From Aureobasidium sp. EXF-3400 (taxonomy: Eukaryota > Ascomycota > Dothideomycetes > Dothideales > Saccotheciaceae), in the NCBI GenBank assembly GCA_024195585.1, contig SWBL01000210.1, forward strand, positions 26,572 through 90,571: a stretch of 64,000 bases of DNA, read 5' to 3'. Positions within the stretch are counted from its first letter, which is position 1. Each line of letters begins with the position of its first letter. The position numbers and the translations under genes were made by a program. This document shows, piece after piece, positions 20,733-29,889 of the stretch. The notes beneath the pieces were generated by a model, which saw nothing but the letters and a program-made list of their open reading frames with translations, searched no databases and had not been told where the DNA came from.

Positions 20733-23483
20733 TTAGAACACGGCTGCCAGTCCACTCTTGGAGTGTCGTTTACTGAAACGCGGTTTCCTGCTTTTAACGC
20801 TCTCGTTGTCTCCTGGATCCTTGCGTAGAGTGTTCCGCACAGAGTGTATCGACTGTTGCTCACCACCATCACCACCACTCGCACTAGTGGGGCTAGACAT
20901 GGTCGATGCCAGATCGCCATACTGCGATTCGCCCGAGTACGAGTTTGCCATGGCTTGTGATTGTGCAACATCCTTGGCACGGTCGATAGCGTCCAACCAC
21001 TCCTGAGTCGAGTACTTCGAGCCATCCGGATCTGATGTCGTCGCGCGAGGATCTTCGAAGGAGAAATGTTTGTCGCGCTGGAATACTGTTAGCATGTGAG
21101 GCATTGATGCTGGAATAGTAGTACTTACTGTGTCGATGCAGAAAGCCGTCAATCCCGTCTTGCTGTCTTGGACTGGTTTGCAGGATGTGCCATTGGCAAG
21201 CAGGTTGAGCTCAAGTTTGGCCTTCTTCTCATCGCCACCAGCAGCGGCTATTATGACTCGCGCACTAGAAGTTATCATGACGAGTCGTTGGCGTTTCTTT
21301 GTTGTTGCTCCACCGAAGAATCTCGAGAACTTCTTCGGTGCTTCTTCGCCGCCTTTGGATGTGGGACTATGCGCAGCTGGAGAAGAGATAACATTGAGGT
21401 TGCCCAGCTTGATAATTCTCTCATTGTTACGGGTCAACACAGGCGACCAGTCGATGTCCAGCTGACTAGGAGGAGCCAATTCTGTTATAGCTCGTAGTTG
21501 TGGTCGAGGCACCTGTAGGCCGGGTGGAGCTGTTGGCGGTGAAGCTGCATGCGACATGGGCGCCGTTGGGATACCTGGGATATTAGGAGCGGGGGCTGAG
21601 CCCACATGGTCTCCGCCATTGAGTCTGATGGGCTGAGCTTGAGAGGGGCCGGGCATGTAACTCCGAAGCCTTGGTGCTTTTTGCTTCCACAAACCCTTGC
21701 CCCACTGGATGCCTTCGAAGAAAGGATGTGACTTGATATGTTCGATGGGCAAACGCTTGGAAGGATCGAGGACCAACAGTCTCTCGATGAGGTCTCTCCC
21801 CACTGCAGGGAAGTTGTCCGGGAAGCGATAGTCCAAAGCGACGATTTTTTGGAACGTCTGATACTCATTACTGGCTTTGAATGGAGGCCGGCCAGCGAGC
21901 AGCTGGTAGAGGATGCAGCCAAAGGCCCAGAGATCACTTGCTTTACAAGCATTCTTGTCGGTCAGGAGTTCTGGACTGACGTACTCTGCAGTACCGACAA
22001 ACGACACTGCTCTCTCCTGTTCGGCGCCGTCCATGGGATCGCCGGAGCCGGGTCCATCTGTTCCAGTGCCGCCAGCGGACCGGATGTCGAGGATCTTGGC
22101 GGTTCCGAAATCGGTAATCTTGGTATGCATCTGTTCGTCGAGCAGAACATTTTCCGGTTTCAAGTCTCGATGGATGATACCCTTCGAGTGCATGTATGCT
22201 ATTGAGTCGAGCATCTGGGCGCCGTAGAAACGTGTGCATTCTTCGTCGAAAGTACCCATCTTCTTCAGGTGACCTAGTAGTTCGCCTCCGTTGGCAAGGT
22301 CGAGGACAAAGTAGAGCGAGCGCTCGTCTTGGAATGTATAATACAGGCGGACAATGCCAGGATGTTCAGTGAGTCGATTGAGAGCATCCTTTTCGATATT
22401 GACATATTTGACCTTCTTCTCTTTGATTATGTGGCGCTTGTCGAGAACCTTGACAGCATACTCACGGTGGATCTGGCGGTCGGTCGCTGCAAGAACTGTG
22501 CTGTATGAGCCCTCTCCCAAAGTGCGGCCGAAGTGGAAGTCGTTGACACCCTTCTTGACGATCTTGGAAACCGGTCTTCCGTTTTGGTCGACTTCTTGTC
22601 TAGTAGCGACGGCAGCTCCACGCTCTTTCCACTCTTCACTGCTGGGTAGCGGACCACCTTCGATGCTGTATACAGAGCCAGCAGGACCAGGACCATACCC
22701 AGAAGTGACACGCTGAGAGCTTCTTCTCGGCGGCATTACATTTTGGCCGTCGGGACCACGGTAACTTCGGCTGGCAGAGCGGGCTGGAGGGTGTCCAGCC
22801 ATAGCAGCAGCTGCAGCCCGTGAAGCGCTCCTGGCCAGTCCAGACTGAGAGGGAGGGTCATCACGGTATCTATACGATGAAGCCTGAGAGATGGCAGAAT
22901 TGCTTGAGATGTTTTGATGTGTGTACATGTTTGACATGCGTGAGGACGGGATGCTCGAGTTTTGAGGGTATTGAGGGAGTTGAGCTTCGTAAGAGCCGGC
23001 GCGTTGGCGATAGAGTTGATCGGAGTCGCTCGAGGCTGCACGATAGGGTCTTGTGGAATTATAGGGGTCGGCGGAGGCTAGGTGAGCGGCAACATATTCT
23101 GAATGTGACGGAGCGTTGGAGTGGAACGAGGCAGCATATTGGGAGTGCGAATCGTGGTCGGGTTGGTGTATGGAGGACAGTTGTGACAAGCCACGCGAGT
23201 GATTGTGGTTGGTGATGGTGCTGCCTGACGACTGCGACGAGATGGTAGGGCGATCGTCTGGAGTCGAGGGGGTCGAGTGTAGTTGGCGACTCGGACTCGC
23301 AGCGGCGTTGGTAGTGGAGCGGACAGATGAGGCGGTGGGCGGCGGTGTATGCAGCAGCGTGTGGGCTGGGAGGGTCTGGGGTTGGATGGTTGGCGGAGTC
23401 TCTTGTTCGTTGTCGTCGTCGCTGTCGGGATTGGCTATGCGAAGACCACCCAGCGAGCGCGACAGGCTCAGGTCGCCGTTCAT
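20733..23483 (-). CDS. PKH1: PDK1-type protein kinase (Pkh/Ksg1)
   Basis: AGC-family master kinase that phosphorylates the activation loop of other AGC kinases, linked in fungi to sphingolipid signalling, eisosomes and cell-wall integrity. Exons 23483-21129 and 21077-20733 around a 51-bp intron (gtaagt...ttccag, with CTAAC) encode 899 residues. Residues 1-~310 are disordered and Ser-rich. The kinase domain spans ~314-590: GEGSYSTV loop ~323, Lys ~345 (YAVKVLDK), HRDLKPEN ~438, DFGTAK ~458 and the activation-loop Ser in SFVGTAEYVSPE at ~494, the PDK1 signature. A PDK1-type PH-like domain is C-terminal (ending CIDT|RDKHFSFEDP across the intron). The intron length is a multiple of three without stop codons, so the unspliced frame is also open. 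The first ATG of the frame was used. Confidence 0.94.
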   Translation of the reverse strand: MNGDLSLSRSLGGLRIANPDSDDDNEQETPPTIQPQTLPAHTLLHTPPPTASSVRSTTNAAASPSRQLHSTPSTPDDRPTISSQSSGSTITNHNHSRGLSQLSSIHQPDHDSHSQYAASFHSNAPSHSEYVAAHLASADPYNSTRPYRAASSDSDQLYRQRAGSYEAQLPQYPQNSSIPSSRMSNMYTHQNISSNSAISQASSYRYRDDPPSQSGLARSASRAAAAAMAGHPPARSASRSYRGPDGQNVMPPRRSSQRVTSGYGPGPAGSVYSIEGGPLPSSEEWKERGAAVATRQEVDQNGRPVSKIVKKGVNDFHFGRTLGEGSYSTVLAATDRQIHREYAVKVLDKRHIIKEKKVKYVNIEKDALNRLTEHPGIVRLYYTFQDERSLYFVLDLANGGELLGHLKKMGTFDEECTRFYGAQMLDSIAYMHSKGIIHRDLKPENVLLDEQMHTKITDFGTAKILDIRSAGGTGTDGPGSGDPMDGAEQERAVSFVGTAEYVSPELLTDKNACKASDLWAFGCILYQLLAGRPPFKASNEYQTFQKIVALDYRFPDNFPAVGRDLIERLLVLDPSKRLPIEHIKSHPFFEGIQWGKGLWKQKAPRLRSYMPGPSQAQPIRLNGGDHVGSAPAPNIPGIPTAPMSHAASPPTAPPGLQVPRPQLRAITELAPPSQLDIDWSPVLTRNNERIIKLGNLNVISSPAAHSPTSKGGEEAPKKFSRFFGGATTKKRQRLVMITSSARVIIAAAGGDEKKAKLELNLLANGTSCKPVQDSKTGLTAFCIDTVSTTIPASMPHMLTVFQRDKHFSFEDPRATTSDPDGSKYSTQEWLDAIDRAKDVAQSQAMANSYSGESQYGDLASTMSSPTSASGGDGGEQQSIHSVRNTLRKDPGDNESVKSRKPRFSKRHSKSGLAAVF

Positions 23484-24340
23484 AGTTTGGCTATAACGAT
23501 GCTTGTTCGGGGACGAGTGACTGGGCCAAGCCAAGGCCAGACACGACCAGGCGCGAGTCTGTCTGGCTACGAGATATGCGGTGTGTCCGAGGAAATGGTC
23601 GACTGCTCGTGTGTACTACGCGGGACACGAGGACGACACGATCGGCTGGATGGAAGGCTTCGTCTTTGCATACACGCAGAAAGAGGCCCGTCAAGTCAGA
23701 GACTGGAGCCAGCTAACTTGTATCGACGACTTGAGATCCTCTCGCACTTCCACCCTATGAGCCCGCCGCACGGACCCTCTCCCAGCTTGGGCCAGCAACG
23801 TATCTCAAGTCGACCTGCTGAATCTCCTCGTCAACTCTCCTGAGCCCTGCACCGAGATGAATCCATCAACACGTCTGAGACAACAGCAGCTATTCTTGTT
23901 GTCCGTGTCAGTCTTCGACGTGTCGATCGACTAACATGTTCACTGCTGTTTGCTCTCCTTGCATGTTTGTTGCTTTCCCCACGCCTGCTCGAACGTGCGC
24001 GTGCATACGATATAGAAAGACGCACATGTTGGCTTTCGACGACGACGTGCGCCTCACTCCGCCCCCTCGTCCGAGTGTCTTGCCCTTTTCTTAGACCAGA
24101 GGACGCTGCTGTGTTTTTGTTGCACACACCCTGAATCCATTGGGGCAGCTGGATCATCCCCTCCTTCGATGGACACATGGTTGGTTGCACCTGCCTCAGT
24201 CGCCGCTGCCCATGTCTCTACCGTGCAAAATGTTAGGCTGTTCGACACCGTCTTCGAGACCTTGACACTTGCCAGTCTCAACACTGCTTGTCGCAAATTC
24301 TTCCATCCATGCCTGTACCCATGCCTTTGTAAAATACATT
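23484..24340. other. Divergent promoter region
   Basis: 857 bp between the start codons of the PDK1-like kinase (-) and the disordered protein (+). Pyrimidine-rich on the + strand; no specific site recognised. Confidence 0.4.
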
Positions 24341-26653
24341 ATGCTTCGCAATCGTCCATCAAGAGTTCCCCTTGGTATGGCTGATGTCAACCAGATGAAG
24401 CAACGCCTGAAGCTCAAGCAGGCCTCGCATCCTCTTGTTGCACAGACTGACTGGGCTTATATCCATCACCAACAACAGAATACCCGCCCTCAGCCACAAC
24501 CCCACTACAACCTTGGTGAAGGCGCTCAAAGATCGAGAGATGCAAGCGTCGTTCAGCTTGATCCAAACCGCCATGTTCCGCAGTTTGCTATCTACGAGTC
24601 AACCGACTCTGCCGAAGACAGTGACTCTGATGACACCGCCTCTGCAACTTTTGCATCCGTTGCTCGTCTTGTCCATATAGCAGAGGTTAGCCCCACCATT
24701 ACGCAAGTATCTGGCTACGATCCGCCTGCTCTTATAAATCTTCCTCCTACGAGACCACTAATACAAGACGCTCATCATTCTGGACATACCAGTAGTCGTC
24801 ATCATCCGAACAATCCACTCGCACCCCTCAGATCTCGCCCCGACCAAGGTTTTGAAACCAGTCCGGATACTCGTGCTGGCCGTTCATATCAGTCTTCTCG
24901 TCGAACTTCCGGTCATTCCCACCAAAGAAACCTTGATCCAAGGACGACCGCTGTCTCCCGAAGAGGACAGAACCCAAACGCCGTCTCCTTTGCTCCTCGT
25001 GTATACCTTGGCTCTCCATTCCAGGAGGTTGATCCCCAACACAGAGCCAACATCACCTCTGTCTACCGACGAGGAGGAACACTCAGGACAAGACCATCCA
25101 CTTCCCGTAGTACTACAGTCAGTCGTGGCGAAATGAATTATCAAACAAGACCTAGGCCCATGCCGCGCCCTAGAGGATCCTTGATGCCTAGAAGGCCATC
25201 AGTCAGAGCGGCTCGCCGAACCCAGGGCCATCTCAGGCCACCAGCTGCATCATCGATAGATACGGTCATGGACCGCTATCCCATCTTTCCCTCGATGAAC
25301 AGTCAATCCAATTCCTCAAGACCAGACAACTTGTTCTTGGAAAGTATACCTCAAAGACGAGGCATCCTCACTCCGCCCAGGGAGCTCAATATCATTCATC
25401 CGCCGTATTCTCGGTCCCGGTTTTCGTCAAATACGGAATCGCAGAATTCTGCGTCATCTCGAGCATCAGGCAACAACTTTTCCGGTGGGATCATGCTTTC
25501 TGCTCTAGATGGGCCTCCAGCACATAGTGCCCTCAGCTCTAGGAGTTGGGATGGGCATCAGTTGCTTGCTCTCGGCAGCGTCCGCTCTTCTCGTGCTGGC
25601 AGTCGGACTTCCCTTATGAGTGGAAGTGCTGAACATCAGACTAGTGGGCTACCCCCACCGCAGTCACCTCTGGACCTACTGACTCAAGAGTTGCGCCGTT
25701 TGTCCACAAGCTTGTCAGTCAGATCACGGTCTTCGTTAGGTTGTACCTCCGGCGTTACTTCCACCGACGGACGTCTTTTGAGTGGCAATGTGTTCTACTC
25801 AGACTCTGACGACGAGATGGACGAGCGCGATGGTAGGACCCGGAATCCTCCTAGTCGTCGTGGTTCATCACAAATCGATGGATGCAGTACCAGGAGACGT
25901 GAGAGTCAACTTCCTAGCCAGCCTCAGCGTCATCTCGGCATAGCAGCCCGGATCGTGGATGTAGAGGCTGATTGTGAGATTGGAACCATCATAGCACTCT
26001 TTAAATCGCCGTCTACCCAATCTGTATGCTCGATCCCTGGAATCGAGACTTCATTGATGGACAGCTCGCCCCCTGGAGACCTGCCTGATCATGTGCCGAC
26101 TACACCAGGTTCGCAGCTGGCACAATCCATGGCAACTGCCTGCACCCCTGGTCCTGGCCTTCGATTGCAGACAACTCCGAGAGTCAAGGTCTATGACGAT
26201 AGCCAACCGGCCAGCATGCAGCCTCAGACGCCAGCAGACCTCCGCCATCAGTTCAGAACACCCGCCGGTCCTGCGATGCGCAATACTTGCCAAACAGCGC
26301 GTACTCCTGCAAGAATCTCAGCGACAGAACAATCGCGTCTGGTTCCACCTCGGAGCATTCACCGCAACACGTACCCTTCGTTTCAGCAGACCAGCCCACA
26401 ACCGCTTACGACAAACTCACAACCATCTAGTCCTTACTCGCCTAACCTCGACCTGAGGACTGCTGCGGCTATCACTGCGGTTCAGAGACGACGCACGGCT
26501 CGAGGAGTTTCCAATGAAAATGTCATCGATCCGAGTACAAACGGCATGGAAGCCGAAAGGGAGGCATACTTGAGACGCATTGGAACAGACGGTACGATTA
26601 CTATGGATGATACGCCTCCACGGGAGGGTAGGTACGAGCGATACATGTCGTGA
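24341..26653 (+). CDS. Large disordered Ser/Arg/Pro-rich protein, unknown function
   Basis: Single exon, 770 residues from the ATG at 24341, the first ATG of a frame that is open slightly further upstream. Composition is dominated by Ser, Arg, Pro, Thr and Gln throughout, with no membrane segment, signal peptide or recognisable domain. Short ordered-looking stretches occur near the N terminus (MADVNQMKQRLKLKQASHPL, with a following TDWAYIHHQQQ) and at the C terminus (AAAITAVQRRRTARGVSNENV and EREAYLRRIGTDGTITMDD). Long uninterrupted frame and promoter sharing with the kinase gene argue for a real gene. The many SP, TP and RxxS sites make phosphoregulation plausible. I do not recognise the family. 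Confidence 0.75.
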   Translation: MLRNRPSRVPLGMADVNQMKQRLKLKQASHPLVAQTDWAYIHHQQQNTRPQPQPHYNLGEGAQRSRDASVVQLDPNRHVPQFAIYESTDSAEDSDSDDTASATFASVARLVHIAEVSPTITQVSGYDPPALINLPPTRPLIQDAHHSGHTSSRHHPNNPLAPLRSRPDQGFETSPDTRAGRSYQSSRRTSGHSHQRNLDPRTTAVSRRGQNPNAVSFAPRVYLGSPFQEVDPQHRANITSVYRRGGTLRTRPSTSRSTTVSRGEMNYQTRPRPMPRPRGSLMPRRPSVRAARRTQGHLRPPAASSIDTVMDRYPIFPSMNSQSNSSRPDNLFLESIPQRRGILTPPRELNIIHPPYSRSRFSSNTESQNSASSRASGNNFSGGIMLSALDGPPAHSALSSRSWDGHQLLALGSVRSSRAGSRTSLMSGSAEHQTSGLPPPQSPLDLLTQELRRLSTSLSVRSRSSLGCTSGVTSTDGRLLSGNVFYSDSDDEMDERDGRTRNPPSRRGSSQIDGCSTRRRESQLPSQPQRHLGIAARIVDVEADCEIGTIIALFKSPSTQSVCSIPGIETSLMDSSPPGDLPDHVPTTPGSQLAQSMATACTPGPGLRLQTTPRVKVYDDSQPASMQPQTPADLRHQFRTPAGPAMRNTCQTARTPARISATEQSRLVPPRSIHRNTYPSFQQTSPQPLTTNSQPSSPYSPNLDLRTAAAITAVQRRRTARGVSNENVIDPSTNGMEAEREAYLRRIGTDGTITMDDTPPREGRYERYMS

Positions 26654-27667
26654 TGACCATCAAATAGGTGGGTTTGTGCGAAGCGCAGGGTTGGAGGCGC
26701 AACAACATTCTTGAGATGAGTATGAGATAGGAACGATCAAGGAAGGAGTATCACGACTACTCGAGAAGTGTTCTTCTGTGAGGCGTAGTAGTCTTACATT
26801 CTTTGATAGCTATCAGCAGGTATACATTTCCGTCTATGATAGATCGAGCTGTATTGTTTGAAGCATGGCACGATTCCCGAAGCTCCATGTAAATCGCGTG
26901 CAACTTCCCTCGTCTCTGATTCTTGTCACAAGTTGTCTCTATGAGCTTTTGAACCTAGACTGAATGAGGTCTGACCGATTGTCCAAAATGTGGTTACCGT
27001 AGTCTATCTCTTCGCCATATTGTATAGTCATCTACCAGTTCTCGTCCATATATGATATCTCTGGTCAAGTGCTTTGGTGAAGCACGGCCGGTAAGCTAGT
27101 GATCTTTACGGCAAATTTCCAAGCTGTCAGCATCATCGTGTCGGTGCACGAGCACTGCTCTCGTCATCTTGCATGATCATGTCCGGCAGGAGATGTAAAT
27201 CGAACAGCCAACAGAGCCTCACACGTGCATGCAGTAAGGAAGAAATATGGACGTAGTGTAACGAGTGGCTGTTGCAAACGTATAAGGTAGGATAGACTCG
27301 AGACACCTGTTTCGCTGAGGATTGAGATCAAAGATAACGATCCTCTTGCGGTTGTTTATCTGCAGAGATCTGCATCCAAGGCGGTCGTGCGTCGTTCAAG
27401 CTTTCTCTTCGGGATTCGACCGATCTTCGACTGCGGCGTTTCAGGTTTCCGCTGGGGACGCGCAAGACGTGCAACAAACCTGCGACATCTGCTGCGACCC
27501 GCCACCTCCTCTCGCATCAATTCACGCATCGTCACTCGTTCTCAAGACTCACTCGTTATCCTCCTATGCACTGAATCGATCTCGTTGATCAATTCGCTTT
27601 GTTTTTCTGATCGTTTTCCTTCCGCGACGAATTTCTGGTGAGAAGTTTCACCAGCCAACGCACAAAG
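26654..27667. other. Intergenic, no gene recognised
   Basis: 1.0 kb between two tandem + strand genes; 3' flank of the disordered protein and promoter of the membrane glycosyltransferase-like gene. No RNA gene or repeat seen. Confidence 0.4.
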
Positions 27668-29440
27668 ATGGGGCAAGCCACGCCAGCTGCAGGTCGCAAT
27701 GGACGTGTTGCATACAAACAGGCCTTCTTGAATCTGGCCCAGGCTCCGCGATGGAGGGGCCTCATAATCGGAACCTTTTCGTTCTTGCTGGTCTTCTGGA
27801 TCTGGGAGGCCAACTCGGATCCCAACGCGCGCTCAAAGCTCTACAACAAAATCTCAGGTCGACCACACAATGATTTCATGTGGAAGCCGCCATCTGTGCT
27901 TGAGCCATCAGAATTCACGATAGAGCTGGAAGCAGGAAAGACTTCGACAGCACCTAGTGGACTCAAGAAAGAGAATCCTCAATTTCACCTTTTGATTCAT
28001 GCACCGAAAATCACGAGTAATGTCTGCCGGAGTTTGCTGTCGTCTTTTCTGCTGGACTATCCGACTCCAACCTTGATTGGATACAGACCTTCCCCACCTA
28101 ATGAAACCAAGGAAGGCGATTTCTGGCTGGATTATGGATTAGCAGACGTTACCGAGTACTTGACGGAACAGAATCGCATCTCGGACCACGACTCTATTGC
28201 CATTGTTGATGGAGAGAGTACTATTTTCCAGCTGCCCTCAGAAGCCCTCCTGGCCGAGTACGATGCACAAACGAAAAAGGCCAATGCTGAGCTGGGTAGC
28301 AAGTATCATGACATTCCCGTCAAAACAGCGAGTAAGCAGAAGCTGCAACGATTCAATCAATCGGTGTTCTTCTCGGCAGAATACCAGATGGTGGAACAAC
28401 CGCACAGTGGCTACCTTAGCAGGTTCAGACTTCCTGAGAGACGACAAAAGACTCTCCTGAACAGTAACCTTGCGATTGGATCCGGCTCAGGACTTCGTCA
28501 TCTCTTCACAACAGCCTTGGATCAAAATACTCGTATTGAGCGCACAGATCGCGATACCTTCAACACCATGTTTGCACAGCAAGGCCTTCTTCGCACATCG
28601 CAGGCCAAAGAGCAGCGCGAGTTGAAGACATGGCTGTCTCGCAATGTGCTGCCGTCTAACAAGAAAGTCAAGACAAAGTTGGCCGAGGATCTTGTCGCAG
28701 CCAAGCAGGACCTTGGCATGGGTCTCGACTACAGAGCTACCATCTTCCAAACCATCCCGGCCACGGCCCAGCATGTCGCCGATAGCGTCATACCGCTGTC
28801 CGAGTACCCTACCTTCCCTGTTCCCAAGTCCTTCAAGGGATTGCCAAACCCATTCACCCTACACGCCTCTACGCCTCACCTCAATTCTACCAGCGCAATC
28901 CTCGTCCAGAAACAAGACAAACTTCCGTTTGATTTACACTGGACGGACATTCCCCTCTTCACCAATCCGAAATCGCAACAAGTACCTTCGTTGATCTCTA
29001 TGCTACCTCCTAAGGCAAATCAGAAGGTAAAGGCAGAGTCAAACCTTCTCACAGCCCCAGACACCAACATGCGCGAGCTCTGGGAATCAATGTGGTTCTT
29101 CCCTTACGCACGACCACTTCTCAAACAATACTTGTCCAAGTCCACAAGCAAGGAGATTGCTTCCGAAGCAGCTATTGGTGGAGAGCGATGGTACGATGCA
29201 CGTGGCGGCCGCGGTGGTGTCTGGACAGTCGAAAATGAATGGCTTGACGCTGCAGACCTCTGCGCACCTTTCGGCAAAGAAATCTTCGAAGATGGATACA
29301 GAGGATGGGCTGAGGCTGTGCCTGATGGTGTTGAACTCTCAAAGGTTGAGAAGAGTCCGGACGGTAAGGGTATCGTCATCGGAGAGCAAGTGAGGAATGG
29401 GCAGATTCACAAGATTGTTGCTGTGCAAGCTGAGTCTTGA
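27668..29440 (+). CDS. Type II membrane protein resembling fungal PLOD-like glycosyltransferases
   Basis: Single exon, 590 residues from the ATG at 27668. A short basic N terminus is followed by one membrane segment at ~30-46 (RGLIIGTFSFLLVFWIW), giving a Golgi-type signal anchor with a lumenal domain. The lumenal part has the order of features I know from fungal PLOD-like glycosyltransferase proteins: a Rossmann-like start (FHLLIHAPKIT), an acceptor-site strand IAIVDGESTIFQLPSEALL where active relatives have an Asp-x-Asp-type VDAYDxWFQLP, a GSGSGLRHLF segment and a region with GLDYRATIFQTIP. C-terminally there is an ExxWDARGGRGGVWTVENEWL block. The Asp-x-Asp position reads Asp-Gly-Glu, so catalytic ability is uncertain. 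Family assignment is from memory of the pattern. Confidence 0.75.
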   Translation: MGQATPAAGRNGRVAYKQAFLNLAQAPRWRGLIIGTFSFLLVFWIWEANSDPNARSKLYNKISGRPHNDFMWKPPSVLEPSEFTIELEAGKTSTAPSGLKKENPQFHLLIHAPKITSNVCRSLLSSFLLDYPTPTLIGYRPSPPNETKEGDFWLDYGLADVTEYLTEQNRISDHDSIAIVDGESTIFQLPSEALLAEYDAQTKKANAELGSKYHDIPVKTASKQKLQRFNQSVFFSAEYQMVEQPHSGYLSRFRLPERRQKTLLNSNLAIGSGSGLRHLFTTALDQNTRIERTDRDTFNTMFAQQGLLRTSQAKEQRELKTWLSRNVLPSNKKVKTKLAEDLVAAKQDLGMGLDYRATIFQTIPATAQHVADSVIPLSEYPTFPVPKSFKGLPNPFTLHASTPHLNSTSAILVQKQDKLPFDLHWTDIPLFTNPKSQQVPSLISMLPPKANQKVKAESNLLTAPDTNMRELWESMWFFPYARPLLKQYLSKSTSKEIASEAAIGGERWYDARGGRGGVWTVENEWLDAADLCAPFGKEIFEDGYRGWAEAVPDGVELSKVEKSPDGKGIVIGEQVRNGQIHKIVAVQAES

Positions 29441-29889
29441 GAATAGAGTGCATAAACAGCATAGCATTGCATTTCATTGTCTCTGTTTTTGGTTTCAGCG
29501 TTAATAGACGGAGCGGCATTGGAGTTTGGAGTTTTCTACTTGCTGCTAGTGTACATAGAGGTTGCATCATTACTGGCAAATCAGTTTCTGCCATTACTTT
29601 ACAGTCTCACTGCTGCAGTTTGAAAAACAGAGTTGTGCATCAAATTGCTTTATGGTTGAACGTGTGGCTGCGAGACAAAGAAGTGATACGTCGAAAACAA
29701 GATCAGCCAGCGTCGCGACCCAGATATCAGCACTACAAAGAAGTTCACAACCATCCGCGCCGGATTTGTCTTGAAGACAAGGAATGTCGTGTCATGAAAT
29801 ATCACAACCACCCACATACACAACTTTTGCATCACGAAGCAAAAACAGCTTCTCTTTACCGTTTCAAGTCGCTTGCAATTTTCCCAACC
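29441..29889. other. Intergenic, open in frame with the next gene
   Basis: 449 bp between two tandem genes. The frame of the downstream gene stays open back to the stop codon of the upstream gene, with an in-frame ATG at 29794, so a longer N terminus cannot be excluded. Confidence 0.4.
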
